Of a stretch of 64,000 bases of DNA, positions 55,593 through 63,925 are shown one piece after another (the stretch's first letter is position 1; each line of letters starts with the position of its first letter). A program made the position numbers and the translations under genes. The notes beneath the pieces were generated by a model. The model worked only from the letters and a program-made list of their open reading frames with translations. It ran no database searches and was not told where the DNA came from. The stretch comes from Defluviimonas aquaemixtae. GTDB lineage: Bacteria > Pseudomonadota > Alphaproteobacteria > Rhodobacterales > Rhodobacteraceae. The stretch spans positions 1,240,001-1,304,000 of the forward strand of contig NZ_OMOQ01000001.1 in assembly GCF_900302475.1 (NCBI RefSeq), written 5' to 3'.

Positions 55593-55614
55593 GCCACACA
55601 CACGATCCGATGCA

Positions 55615-55640
55615 GGGCCGTCCCATGGGGCGGCCCTTTT
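55615..55640 (+). terminator. Terminator after the MttB-family gene
   Basis: GGGCCG (55615-55620) pairs with CGGCCC (55631-55636), with inner CCC/GGG pairs, then TTTT (55637-55640). Confidence 0.8.
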
Positions 55641-55644
55641 CACA

Positions 55645-55935
55645 TCATGCCCCGTTGGGGCGCGGCAAAAGCCGCAATTCACCCATCATCGCGATCAACA
55701 ACTCGATGTGCCGCGACAGGCTGTAGCCTGCCTCGCCAGCTTTTCGCGTGGCTTCGATCCGCGCCTCCTCTTCTATCAGGAGCCGCAGCGCCCGGTCCGG
55801 TGACGGAGCGTCGGCAAGCCGTGTCAGCCGCTTCAGGTCGCGGTTGCGATTGTATTCCTGCAGACCGGCGCGCGCGGCGCGGATGAGAAGGCGGGGGCGG
55901 CGCAGTTCGGCGACCAGCGAGAACAGTTCAGACAT
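55645..55935 (-). CDS. DUF6477-like small protein
   Basis: 96 residues: MSELFSLVAELRRPRLLIRAARAGLQEYNRNRDLKRLTRLADAPSPDRALRLLIEEEARIEATRKAG. Mostly helical and basic, with the conserved-looking RPRLLIRAARAGL and YNRNRDLKRL. The family occurs in Rhodobacterales and has no known function. GGAGG six bases before the ATG at 55935; the frame extends eight codons further. Divergent from the DUF6456 regulator gene. Confidence 0.8.
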   Translation of the reverse strand: MSELFSLVAELRRPRLLIRAARAGLQEYNRNRDLKRLTRLADAPSPDRALRLLIEEEARIEATRKAGEAGYSLSRHIELLIAMMGELRLLPRPNGA

Positions 55936-56154
55936 CGGTATCCTCCGGATTGGAAACAACCGGAAGATGAAACACGCTGGACGGATGTTGCGGATTGTCG
56001 CTATCCAGCGACCGCACGATTTAACGATATTTATGATTTATCAAGAATTCTTGGGAACGTGCTCGATCTTAACGATCAGGTAAGAAATACAACTCACGGT
56101 TGCTCGCATTGTAGTTAAAGCGGCGCAAAAACGCCGAAAGACACTGGGGGAAAT

Positions 56155-57300
56155 ATGACGGTTTTGGTCACTCAGCCGGCGGCTTTGCCCGCCTGGCTGC
56201 CAGACAACGCGCGCCTCTACCTGCGCCACACCGAAGAAGGGCTCTCCATCCGCGCGATCGCGCGCAGCGAAGGATGTCATGCCTCGACGGTGTTGCGCAA
56301 GGTGCGCGCCTACGAGAACCGCCGCGACGATCCACTTGTCGACGAAGCGCTCAACCGGCTCGGGCGGCTGCATATCCGACTGATCGCGGCGGACCGGGCA
56401 GAGGACCAAGTTTTTCAGACCCCGCATCAGGAAGGAACCAGCCCCATGACCGCACCTATCCGCTCCGCCAAGCACCAGATCGCCGACGAAGCCACCGTGG
56501 AACGCGAGGCGCGCCGAATTCTCCGCCGCCTGTGCGAGATCGAGGCGGTCCTCGCCATCGCGCCCGAGATGGAGAAGGCAGTCGTGCTGAAGGGAACGGT
56601 GCGCACGGGCGTCGTCGACCGCACGGTGGCGCAGGCCTTCGCATTGAAGGACTGGATCCAGGTCGAAAAGCCCGGCCGGGTGACGACCTACACGATTACC
56701 GCCGCCGGCCGGGCGGCCCTCAAGCGCCTTTTGGCTGACGAGCAGGCGGCCCGTGTCCCGAGCTTCGCCGAGGCGCAATCGCCTTTCGGCGAGCAGCACC
56801 GCGTCTGGGGCGAACGCCCGGTAATGGAGCCCGGCGCCTCGGCGCCGCGCCGGATGCGCTACAACCTCGCCGAAAGCCCGCTCGCTGTGCTTGCGCGCCG
56901 GAAGGACAAGGACGGTCAGCCGTTCCTGTCGCCCGACCTCGTCGCGGCGGGTGAGCGGCTGAGGGAGGATTTCGAACTCGCGCAGATGGGGCCGCGCGTC
57001 GCACAGAACTGGGATCGGTTCCTAACGGCTGGCGACCGTGGGAATTTCTCCGGCAATGGCTCTACCGGCGGCGGATCTGCCAGTGCGCGCGATCGCGTCG
57101 CCGCGGCGCTGCGCGACCTCGGGCCGGGGCTCGGCGACATGGTCCTGCGCTGCTGCTGCTTTCTCGAAGGGCTCGAGGCCGCTGAGCGTCGCTTGGGCTG
57201 GTCGGCGCGGTCGGGCAAGATCGTGCTTAGGATCGCGCTCCAGCGCCTGAAGCGGCACTATGACGAATCCAATGGCGGGCAAGCGCCTCTGATCGGGTAA
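56155..57300 (+). CDS. DUF6456-like protein with helix-turn-helix domain
   Basis: 381 residues. N-terminal helix-turn-helix LYLRHTEEGLSIRAIARSEGCHASTVLRKVRAYENRRDDP (about 20-60), a winged-helix-like middle (EKAVVLKGTVRTGVVDRTVAQAFALKDWIQVEKPGRVTTYTITAAGRAALKRLL), and a C-terminal domain DGQPFLSPDLVAAGERLREDFELAQMGPRVAQNWDRF to LRCCCFLEGLEAAERRLGWSARSGKIVLRIALQRLKRHY. The last part is the DUF6456 signature. Probably a DNA-binding regulator; target unknown. Ribosome-binding site GGGGGAA six bases before the ATG. Confidence 0.85.
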   Translation: MTVLVTQPAALPAWLPDNARLYLRHTEEGLSIRAIARSEGCHASTVLRKVRAYENRRDDPLVDEALNRLGRLHIRLIAADRAEDQVFQTPHQEGTSPMTAPIRSAKHQIADEATVEREARRILRRLCEIEAVLAIAPEMEKAVVLKGTVRTGVVDRTVAQAFALKDWIQVEKPGRVTTYTITAAGRAALKRLLADEQAARVPSFAEAQSPFGEQHRVWGERPVMEPGASAPRRMRYNLAESPLAVLARRKDKDGQPFLSPDLVAAGERLREDFELAQMGPRVAQNWDRFLTAGDRGNFSGNGSTGGGSASARDRVAAALRDLGPGLGDMVLRCCCFLEGLEAAERRLGWSARSGKIVLRIALQRLKRHYDESNGGQAPLIG

Positions 57301-57416
57301 GCGTAAGGGCGTTGCCCGCTTCCGGCCCGGTCAGCCATGGATACCGATTGACCGGGAGTGGGCGAATGTCAAATGTGGAGCGGTGATGGTTCGCCTGTCT
57401 GGAAGGGGACGACCGC

Positions 57417-58004
57417 ATGACTTCGCGGAAATGGCAGTCAAGTGCGGCGGTCGCCTTCGGGCTCGCCTTGAGCCTCGCCGCGTCGGAAGCGGCGATGGCG
57501 ACCGAGCGCTGGTCGCTCACCGGATTCGCGGGCGTCATGACCGACAATGTCTGGGAGGACTCGCTTCAACCCTGGAAGGTCGAATTCATTGAGTCCGGAC
57601 TCATTGGGGTCGGGCTCGGCTATTCTCTTCCGATCTGGCGCGAAGGACTCAGCATCGGGCCGGAACTGCAGGCGGTCAAGCATTTCGGTCGGCAGAGCCA
57701 TCTGGAGTTTAACCTGCCGGTCGTTGTCCGCTACCGCCCGCGCCGGCATCGGTTCGCAGCGCTCGAAGGCTACGCGTTCGGGATTGGCCTGTCGTACGCT
57801 TCCGAGATTCCGCAAACAGAGATCGATCGCGACGGCGCGTCGAGCCATTTCCTCGCCTACTGGATGGCCGAACTGGAATTCTCGCTGCCGCGTGAGGGGC
57901 TGAGCCTCGTCGCCCGACTGCATCACCGCTCCGACGCCTACGGGCTGTTCGCTACAGACAGCGGGGCGAACGCGCTCGTCATCGGGCTCCGGAACGAATT
58001 CTGA
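57417..58004 (+). CDS. Outer-membrane PagL/acyloxyacyl-hydrolase-like protein
   Basis: 195 residues: signal peptide (RKWQSSAAVAFGLALSLAASEAAMA) then a beta-barrel ending in GLRNEF. The end of the barrel reads LHHRSDAYGLFATDSGAN-ALVIGL, the same order as the PagL active-site region (His-x-Ser-Asn/Asp-Ala-Gly, then x-G-x-N), so the His and Ser of a lipid A 3-O-deacylase are present. Family assignment is from this motif and the overall size (about 170 mature residues); activity unproven. GGAAGGGG before the ATG. Confidence 0.7.
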   Translation: MTSRKWQSSAAVAFGLALSLAASEAAMATERWSLTGFAGVMTDNVWEDSLQPWKVEFIESGLIGVGLGYSLPIWREGLSIGPELQAVKHFGRQSHLEFNLPVVVRYRPRRHRFAALEGYAFGIGLSYASEIPQTEIDRDGASSHFLAYWMAELEFSLPREGLSLVARLHHRSDAYGLFATDSGANALVIGLRNEF

Positions 58005-58115
58005 ACGGGCCAATGTGTTGCGATGGTGGCATTGCCGCCATGCACTCCGCCAAGCCGTTGGACTTGGGCGGGGTTATCCGGTATCCGATTCACAAGTGAA
58101 TGGAGCGCACCCCGC

Positions 58116-59072
58116 ATGCACCCGCGAGACCTGTCGATCCCTGGTCAGCGCCACCCCGAAAAGGCGCATCGCCCCGATCAGGCGCAGCCGAAAAAGCCCG
58201 ATTGGATTCGCGTCAAGGCGCCAACCTCGGCAGGGTACAAGGCCACGCGGGATATTCTGAAGGCGAACCGGCTCGTCACCGTCTGTGAAGAGGCGGGCTG
58301 CCCGAATGTCGGCGAATGCTGGAGCCAGGGACACGCCACCATGATGATCATGGGCGAAGTCTGCACGCGCGGCTGCACCTTTTGTAACGTGGCCACCGGC
58401 CGGCCCGACGCGCTCGACGCGTTCGAACCGGGGCGGGTCGCGCACGCGGTTGCGACGCTCGGGCTGAACCATGTCGTCGTGACAAGCGTCGACCGGGACG
58501 ATCTGGACGACGGAGGTGCGGAGCATTTCGCGCAGACGATCCGGGCGATCCGGCATCGTGCACCCGGTTCCACGATTGAGGTCCTGACCCCGGATTTCCT
58601 GAAATGCGCCCCCGGCGCGCTCGAGAAGGTCGTCGAAGCGCGCCCCGATGTCTTCAACCACAACCTGGAAACGGTACCCAGCCTCTATCCGACGGTCCGG
58701 CCCGGCGCGCGCTATTTCCACTCGCTGCGGCTCCTGCAGAGGGTGAAGGAACTCGATCCCGCGATGTTCACCAAGTCGGGGATCATGGTTGGGCTCGGGG
58801 AGGATGCGCAATCAGTCCGTCAGGTGATGGACGACATGCGCTCGGCGGATGTCGATTTTCTCACGATCGGCCAGTACCTGCAGCCTACGCCCAAGCATCA
58901 CCGGATCGACCGTTTCGTGACGCCCGAGGAGTTCAAGGGTTACGAGAATGCGGCCTATGGCAAGGGCTTCCTGATGGTGTCGGCAACGCCGTTGACGCGG
59001 TCGAGCTATCATGCCGGCGAGGATTTCGCCCGGCTGCGCGCGGCACGGCTCGAACGGCTTGGCCGAAGCTGA
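58116..59072 (+). CDS. lipA: Lipoyl synthase
   Basis: Radical-SAM enzyme that inserts two sulfurs into octanoyl-E2 to form the lipoyl cofactor. 318 residues. The auxiliary cluster motif [13 protein letters not shown] and the radical-SAM motif [10 protein letters not shown] are both intact; the closing RSSYH supplies the conserved Arg-Ser-Ser-Tyr-His. ATG at 58116 has TGGAG about 10 bases upstream; the frame extends to 58023 but those codons show no similarity. Ends 20 bases before a convergent small gene. Confidence 0.97.
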   Translation: MHPRDLSIPGQRHPEKAHRPDQAQPKKPDWIRVKAPTSAGYKATRDILKANRLVTVCEEAGCPNVGECWSQGHATMMIMGEVCTRGCTFCNVATGRPDALDAFEPGRVAHAVATLGLNHVVVTSVDRDDLDDGGAEHFAQTIRAIRHRAPGSTIEVLTPDFLKCAPGALEKVVEARPDVFNHNLETVPSLYPTVRPGARYFHSLRLLQRVKELDPAMFTKSGIMVGLGEDAQSVRQVMDDMRSADVDFLTIGQYLQPTPKHHRIDRFVTPEEFKGYENAAYGKGFLMVSATPLTRSSYHAGEDFARLRAARLERLGRS

Positions 59073-59092
59073 GCGCGCCTCGGGCGGCGGCG

Positions 59093-59380
59093 TCAGAAAT
59101 TCAGTCCGACCGAAGGCCCGGGCAATCCCTTCCAGCTTTCACGGCGCGAGACGTCCGGTTCGGTAAAGAGCCGGTCTGCGGCAAATAGCGCGAGACCGCT
59201 GAAAAACGACTGAACCAGCCCCGGTTCGGCGCGTTCAGGCGCCGCGAGCATACGTTCCGCGACAGACGGCGGAGTGGGCTGCGGTCGATCAGGCGACTGC
59301 CCGAGGGCAGGCCCGGCAGAGGCGGCAAGTGCGAACGTGCACATGCGGACAGACCGGGAGAGCAGCATCGGACGATCCAT
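59093..59380 (-). CDS. Small secreted protein, uncharacterised
   Basis: 95 residues from MDRPMLLSRSVRMCTFALAASAGPALGQ (signal peptide) to a short region (VAERMLAAPERAEPGLVQSFFSGLALFAADRLFTEPDVSRRE) ending SVGLNF. No known family. The terminal Phe and Gly-x-Asn-Phe end recall small outer-membrane proteins. No convincing ribosome-binding site; a start six codons earlier (59398) is possible. Convergent with lipA. Confidence 0.5.
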   Translation of the reverse strand: MDRPMLLSRSVRMCTFALAASAGPALGQSPDRPQPTPPSVAERMLAAPERAEPGLVQSFFSGLALFAADRLFTEPDVSRRESWKGLPGPSVGLNF

Positions 59381-59477
59381 GTTTAGGCAGCATCGCACCC
59401 CGGCGCGGGGCTGACGCGGGCAGCTTCCCTCAGAATGACTGGAAAGGGGTTAACGAATCGTAAGCGCCGAAGCCGGC

Positions 59478-60371
59478 CTATTCCGCAGGTGGCACTTTCT
59501 TGAGATAGGCGGCGATGGCCGCGCGATCTTCCTGCGGCAATTTCGCGGTGTTCTGCACGACAAGGGCCATGTGCCCGCCCGCGCTGTCGTAATCCGGCGT
59601 AAAGCCCGAGGTTAGGTATTCGACGATATCGGCCTCGGACCAATCGAGCTTGGCGGGTGTGATGTTCGGGAAACTTCCCTTGCCGGCTGGAACCGGGCCA
59701 CCCGCTAACCAGCGGCCGCGCTCCATCGCGCCAAGCGCATTGCGCGGCGTGTGGCATTCGCCGCAATGGCCGAGCACTTCGGCCAGGTAACGTCCGCGCG
59801 TCTCCTCCTCGGTCAGATCGCCGGTCACGACCGGGCTGCCGTCGCCGCCGAACAGGAGCTTCCAGCCGCCGAGGCCGAGCCGGATGCTGAACGGAAAGCC
59901 CACCTCGTGCGAGGCGCTCGGTGTCGGGTCGGCAGGTAGAGTGGCAAGAAAGGCGCGCAGGTCGACGACGTCCTGAAGCTCGGCGCCAGCATAGCTCACA
60001 TAGGGAAAGACGGGGTAGTAGTGCGTACCGTGCGGCGAGACCCCGCGCAGCATTGCGTTGGCGAGATCGAGATCGCTCCAGCCGCCGATACCGTGGTCGG
60101 GATCGTTTGAGATGTTCGGCGCGACGAAGGTACCGAAGGGCGAGGGGAAACGCTGTCCGCCCGTGAGCACGAGTTTCGCGTCGTCCTTGGCCTCCGCGGC
60201 GGCGTGACACGAGGAGCAGCCTGCGGCCCAGAACATGCGCTCGCCCCGCGCGGCATCGCCGACCAGCCCGGCAAGCGCGTCGTCGGGCAACGGATCGGGC
60301 CGGATAAGGTAAAGCCCGATCGCCGCAGCGACGGCAGCAAGGACAAGCAGCGTGACGAGAAGTCTGCGCAT
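59478..60371 (-). CDS. Di-heme c-type cytochrome
   Basis: 297 residues. One N-terminal membrane helix (LLVTLLVLAAVAAAIGLYLI) and two heme-binding CxxCH motifs, GCSSCHAAAEA (about residue 52) and GHCGECHTPRN (about 202). Each is followed by a Met-rich ligand region (e.g. GHMALVV). The domain order resembles the cytochrome subunit of membrane dehydrogenases (adhB-like), but no dehydrogenase subunit is adjacent. Likely an electron carrier to a periplasmic oxidase. Followed upstream by cytochrome c'. Confidence 0.9.
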   Translation of the reverse strand: MRRLLVTLLVLAAVAAAIGLYLIRPDPLPDDALAGLVGDAARGERMFWAAGCSSCHAAAEAKDDAKLVLTGGQRFPSPFGTFVAPNISNDPDHGIGGWSDLDLANAMLRGVSPHGTHYYPVFPYVSYAGAELQDVVDLRAFLATLPADPTPSASHEVGFPFSIRLGLGGWKLLFGGDGSPVVTGDLTEEETRGRYLAEVLGHCGECHTPRNALGAMERGRWLAGGPVPAGKGSFPNITPAKLDWSEADIVEYLTSGFTPDYDSAGGHMALVVQNTAKLPQEDRAAIAAYLKKVPPAE

Positions 60372-60436
60372 CGCCGGCTCCCATGACGAAAGGGGCGAGC
60401 CATCCGCCCGCCCCCGTTCTGTACGATTGGTCGCGA

Positions 60437-60904
60437 TTATTCCTTCGGAATGCGCGCGGCCTTGTGGCAGTCACCGCAGGCCTCGCCGAGCGGCCCCATG
60501 GCTTCCTTTACCGCGTCCAGGCCGCCGCCCGCCGCACTCTGCATGGCCTTCGCGGCTGTCACGAAGGCTTCGCCCTTTTCGCCGACCTTGGCTTCCGCGG
60601 TCCAGGCCTTCGCGTCCGCCGTGGACATTGGATTGGCAGAGTTGTCCGACCCTTCGGGCCAAAGCATCGATGCGTCCAACATTGCCGACGCCACGAGATT
60701 GTCCGCGGCCGTCTGTGCGGCGGCGGCATCGTATTCCGCCTCGCCTTTTGCCATGGCACCCAGAACCCCGATGTTCAGGGCACGGTAGCTCATGATTCCC
60801 TGGCGCGCCTTGATCTGCATCCCGAACGGACCACTGTCCTGAGCCGAGACGGAACCGGCAAGCGCGATCATCGCAATTGTCGTACCGACGAGAACCTTCT
60901 TCAT
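60437..60904 (-). CDS. Cytochrome c' family protein
   Basis: 155 residues: signal peptide MKKVLVGTTIAMIALAGSVSAQD and a four-helix bundle ending with the C-terminal heme motif EACGDCHKAARIPKE. The single CxxCH near the end and the helical body are the cytochrome c' pattern (NO and CO binding, often protective). AATTGGAGCTCTGCA precedes the ATG at 60904; the longer frame to 61003 is the leader. 65 bases upstream of the di-heme cytochrome on the same strand, so the two probably form an operon. Confidence 0.9.
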   Translation of the reverse strand: MKKVLVGTTIAMIALAGSVSAQDSGPFGMQIKARQGIMSYRALNIGVLGAMAKGEAEYDAAAAQTAADNLVASAMLDASMLWPEGSDNSANPMSTADAKAWTAEAKVGEKGEAFVTAAKAMQSAAGGGLDAVKEAMGPLGEACGDCHKAARIPKE

Positions 60905-61098
60905 TGCAGAGCTCCAATTCTTGAGACTTCGGGGGATTAGAGTAGCTGTGCCAAATTTCATTACCATCCGCAATTTTTGCATGGTAATAGTGAGAAAACG
61001 CACAGCTGTTCAGATGCGTCGTATAGCGTTGGAAAATGCGCCACCGCCCGCGCCGGTTGTGCTGACAGAGTGCCGTCACAACTTCGTGAGGACAATCC

Positions 61099-61980
61099 AT
61101 GCGGGAGAACTGGGACGATCTGCGCTTCATCCTCGCGGTGGCCGAGGAGGGCTCCGTAAGCGCCGCCGCGCGCCGGCTGGACGTCAATCACGCCACCGTC
61201 CTGAGGCGAGTCGCGGCCTATGAGCAGGCGGTCGGCGTCACGCTTTTCGACAAGACCGCACGCGGCTATTCCGTTCCCGGGCCGCAGCGGAGAATCATCG
61301 ATGCGGCACGCGAGGTCGACCGCGCCGTGCAGGCAGTGGGCCGCATGCTGCAAGGCGCACGTGCGCCCCTTGCGGGCGAGGTTCGCGTGACGTCGACCGA
61401 CACGTTCTGCCAATTCGTCCTGCCGACCATCATCCGGCGAATTCGCGACGACGCGCCGGATCTGAAGATCGAGCTCATCTGTGCGAATGTCCATCTCGAC
61501 CTCAGCCGCACACATGCCGACATTGCCGTGCGCCCGACCGAGCACCTCTCCTCCGAGCTCGTGGGTGAGGCACCCGTGTCGATGGGCTTCGGATTGTACC
61601 GGAAAAGCGGTACGCCGAGCGAGGCATGGCTTGGCCTGTCGGGCGCGTTGTCACGCTCGCTCCCGGCGCGCTGGATGAGCAAGAGCGTTGATCCGGCGCG
61701 TATCGTCGCATCGTCCGACAGCTTTCCCGTGCTCAGAGAGATGGCGGCGGAGGGGCAGGGCATGGCGATCCTGCCTGATATCCTCGGCCAGACCGATCCA
61801 AGTCTCGTGCGCGTTGAAGGCGGTATCCCCGACATGGCGATTCCCATCTGGGTCGCCTGCCATGCCGATCTGGCAGACGTGCCTCGCATTGCCGAGACGT
61901 GCCACGCCCTCATCCGGGCGCTGGCTGGAATTGGAGACCGTCTCTGGCTGGGCGCGAACGAATCTTCCTCCGCGACTTGA
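61099..61980 (+). CDS. LysR-family transcriptional regulator
   Basis: 293 residues: winged helix-turn-helix ENWDDLRFILAVAEEGSVSAAARRLDVNHATVLRRVAAYEQAVGVTLFDKTARGYSVPGPQR (residues 3-64), then the periplasmic-binding-like effector domain (VRVTSTDTFCQFVLPTIIRRIRDDAPDLKIELICANVHLDLSRTHADIAVRP). Divergent from cytochrome c' with 194 bases between them, so those cytochromes are the natural candidates for regulation. The effector is unknown. Confidence 0.92.
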   Translation: MRENWDDLRFILAVAEEGSVSAAARRLDVNHATVLRRVAAYEQAVGVTLFDKTARGYSVPGPQRRIIDAAREVDRAVQAVGRMLQGARAPLAGEVRVTSTDTFCQFVLPTIIRRIRDDAPDLKIELICANVHLDLSRTHADIAVRPTEHLSSELVGEAPVSMGFGLYRKSGTPSEAWLGLSGALSRSLPARWMSKSVDPARIVASSDSFPVLREMAAEGQGMAILPDILGQTDPSLVRVEGGIPDMAIPIWVACHADLADVPRIAETCHALIRALAGIGDRLWLGANESSSAT

Positions 61981-61999
61981 ACGCGGCACAGTCTCCGCG

Positions 62000-62179
62000 T
62001 CACGGTCGGAACGAGCGCCGGCCGGGATCGATGCCCCAGTGCTCGGGAAACAGGCCCAGCCACTCGGCGCCTGCCAGCGTGAGGCACAGCGCCACGGCGA
62101 CCGAGACGATGATCACCCGCCTGCGCGACGGCGGATGGCGGGCCCAGCGCGCCATCCGCAATAACTGGGTAAGGTTCAT
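62000..62179 (-). CDS. 59-residue membrane protein coupled to hpt
   Basis: [20 protein letters not shown], then one membrane segment ([20 protein letters not shown]) and [13 protein letters not shown] basic N-terminus followed by a single helix. Its ATG overlaps the hpt stop by four bases (ATGA), so it is translated with hpt. Position and composition make it a convincing short gene; function unknown. Confidence 0.75.
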   Translation of the reverse strand: MNLTQLLRMARWARHPPSRRRVIIVSVAVALCLTLAGAEWLGLFPEHWGIDPGRRSFRP

Positions 62180-62724
62180 GCCACTTCGTCCGTGAAGCGC
62201 ACCTTGCCGATATGCGGCAGGTTCCGGTCGCGTTGCGCGAAGTCGATCCCGTACCCAACGACGAACTCGTCAGGGATCTCGAAGCCGGTCCAGGTCGCCT
62301 TTATCGGCACTTCGCGTCGCGATGGCTTGTCGAGAAGCGCGCAGACCTCGAGCCGCGTCGGGCCGCGGCTTCTGAGCAGGTTGACCACGTGGTGAAGCGT
62401 GAAACCGGTATCGACGATGTCCTCTACGACCAGCACGTCCCGCCCGGCGATCTCGCCCCTCAGGTCCTTGAGAATGCGCACCTCGCGGCTCGACTCCATC
62501 GCGTCGCCGTAAGAGGAGGCTTCGAGGAAATCGACCTCGACCGGTAGGTCGATTTCGCGCACCAGATCGGCGATGAAGACGAATGAGCCCCTCAGAAGTC
62601 CGACCACGACGAGCTTGTCGGTCCCCTCGAATGCCTTCGTGATCTCTTTTGCGAGTTCCTCGACCCGCGCGGCAATCGTCTTCGCCGAGATCATTTCGTC
62701 GATGACATAGGGACGATGTGGCAT
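62176..62724 (-). CDS. hpt: Hypoxanthine phosphoribosyltransferase
   Basis: Purine salvage of hypoxanthine and guanine with PRPP. 182 residues. PRPP loop [20 protein letters not shown], substrate region [13 protein letters not shown] and [13 protein letters not shown], and [22 protein letters not shown] which contacts the base. AAGGGG lies five bases before the ATG at 62724 ([11 protein letters not shown]). Gives IMP that guaB can use; gpt handles guanine and xanthine. Confidence 0.95.
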   Translation of the reverse strand: MPHRPYVIDEMISAKTIAARVEELAKEITKAFEGTDKLVVVGLLRGSFVFIADLVREIDLPVEVDFLEASSYGDAMESSREVRILKDLRGEIAGRDVLVVEDIVDTGFTLHHVVNLLRSRGPTRLEVCALLDKPSRREVPIKATWTGFEIPDEFVVGYGIDFAQRDRNLPHIGKVRFTDEVA

Positions 62725-62790
62725 GGGTACCCCTTGATTTCGCCCCCTCATTTAGCCACACGGGCGGTCAGTGTCACCAAGGACGAGAAG

Positions 62791-63246
62791 ATGCCCACGC
62801 ATTCCGAGACGCGGACTATGCCCTACCGGGCCGACCAGATGTACGATCTGGTCGCCGATGTCGCGCGCTACCCGGAATTCCTGCCCTGGACGGCGGCTGC
62901 GCGAATCCGCTCGCGCGCGCCCCGGCGCGACGGAAGCGAGGTGATGGAGGCCGATCTCGTGATCTCGTTCAAGGTCTTCCGCGAACGCTTCGGCAGCCGA
63001 GTGACGCTGTGGCGCGAGGAGAAGCGGATCGACACGGAGTATCTGGAAGGACCTTTCCGTCACATGCGCTCGCATTGGGTATTCCGAGCGTTGACCGACA
63101 CAAGCTGCGAAGTGTCATTCTTCGTGGATTTCGAGTTCAAGAATGTCATTCTGCAAAAGCTTATCGGCGTCGTCTTCGATGAAGCGATGCACCGTGTCGT
63201 GCGAGCTTTCGAGGCTCGGGCGGCGGCGCTCTACGGTCAGGGCTAG
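62791..63246 (+). CDS. COQ10/RatA-like START-domain protein
   Basis: 151 residues of the ubiquinone-binding polyketide cyclase/START fold: MPTHSETRTMPYRADQMYDLVADVARYPEFLPWTAAARI, RFGSRVTLWREEKRIDTEYLEGPFRHMRSHWVFRAL and CEVSFFVDFEFKNVILQKLIGVVFDEAMHRVVRAFEARAAALYG. Family names cover mitochondrial COQ10 and RatA (a ribosome-association toxin in E. coli); the Q-binding COQ10 role is more likely in alphaproteobacteria. AAGGACGAGAAG before the ATG at 62791; divergent from hpt. Confidence 0.9.
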   Translation: MPTHSETRTMPYRADQMYDLVADVARYPEFLPWTAAARIRSRAPRRDGSEVMEADLVISFKVFRERFGSRVTLWREEKRIDTEYLEGPFRHMRSHWVFRALTDTSCEVSFFVDFEFKNVILQKLIGVVFDEAMHRVVRAFEARAAALYGQG

Positions 63247-63295
63247 TTGTCGCTCTGGCATTTGACCGATCGTTCCAGACATGCCAAATTGGGCC

Positions 63296-63877
63296 ATGCC
63301 CTGGGAAAAGACATACGACGATACTGATGTTCTTGACCGCGCCATGCGCGCTTTTTGGGCCAATGGTTATGAGGCCACGTCGGTCAGCGACCTCGTGGCG
63401 GCCACGGGGCTGAACCGGGGGAGCCTCTACGGCGGGTTCGGCGACAAGCGTACCCTCTTCGTGCAGGCGCTGAGGCACTACGACGCGACTGAGCGGGAGG
63501 GGTTCCTGACGCGCGTCGCCGCGACCGAAGCGCCGCGGGACGCGATCCTCGCCGCCTTCGAACAGGCGGCCAGGGACCCCGGGCCGGGCGGGACGCCACC
63601 GGGCTGCCTTCTCGTCAACACCGCACTCGAATGCGCGCCGCATGATGCCGAGATCGCGGGGATCGTGAACGCGGCATTCTGCGAAGTCGAGGTCTTCTTC
63701 CGCACGCGGATCGAGGCCGCCATAGCTGACGGAGCACTCGGGTCCGATATCGAGCCCCGCGCAACGGCGCGCGCGCTGGTCGGCCTGTTTCTGGGGCTCC
63801 GGGTGCTCGCCCGTTCGGGCGCGGACCAGGCGCTGCACGAGGCAGTGATCGCGCAGGCGAGGAACATGGTCACGTAA
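63296..63877 (+). CDS. TetR/AcrR-family transcriptional regulator
   Basis: 193 residues from MPWEKTYDDTDVLDRAMRAFW. Helix-turn-helix GYEATSVSDLVAATGLNRGSLYGGFGDKRTLFVQAL (residues about 25-60) and a TetR_C-type ligand domain. The N-terminal MPWEK is typical, so the ATG at 63296 is preferred to one five codons earlier. Its operator may be the GAACG-AC-CGTTC palindrome at 63895-63906, between it and the next gene. Confidence 0.9.
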   Translation: MPWEKTYDDTDVLDRAMRAFWANGYEATSVSDLVAATGLNRGSLYGGFGDKRTLFVQALRHYDATEREGFLTRVAATEAPRDAILAAFEQAARDPGPGGTPPGCLLVNTALECAPHDAEIAGIVNAAFCEVEVFFRTRIEAAIADGALGSDIEPRATARALVGLFLGLRVLARSGADQALHEAVIAQARNMVT

Positions 63878-63894
63878 AACATTTGCCGATTTTG

Positions 63895-63906
63895 GAACGA
63901 CCGTTC
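63895..63906. promoter_or_regulatory. Palindromic operator GAACGACCGTTC
   Basis: Arms GAACG and CGTTC around AC, 19 bases before the next gene. Matches the core of the 21762-21777 operator (GAACG-AA-CGTTC). Confidence 0.55.
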
Positions 63907-63925
63907 AAATGAAAGGGAGGAAACG

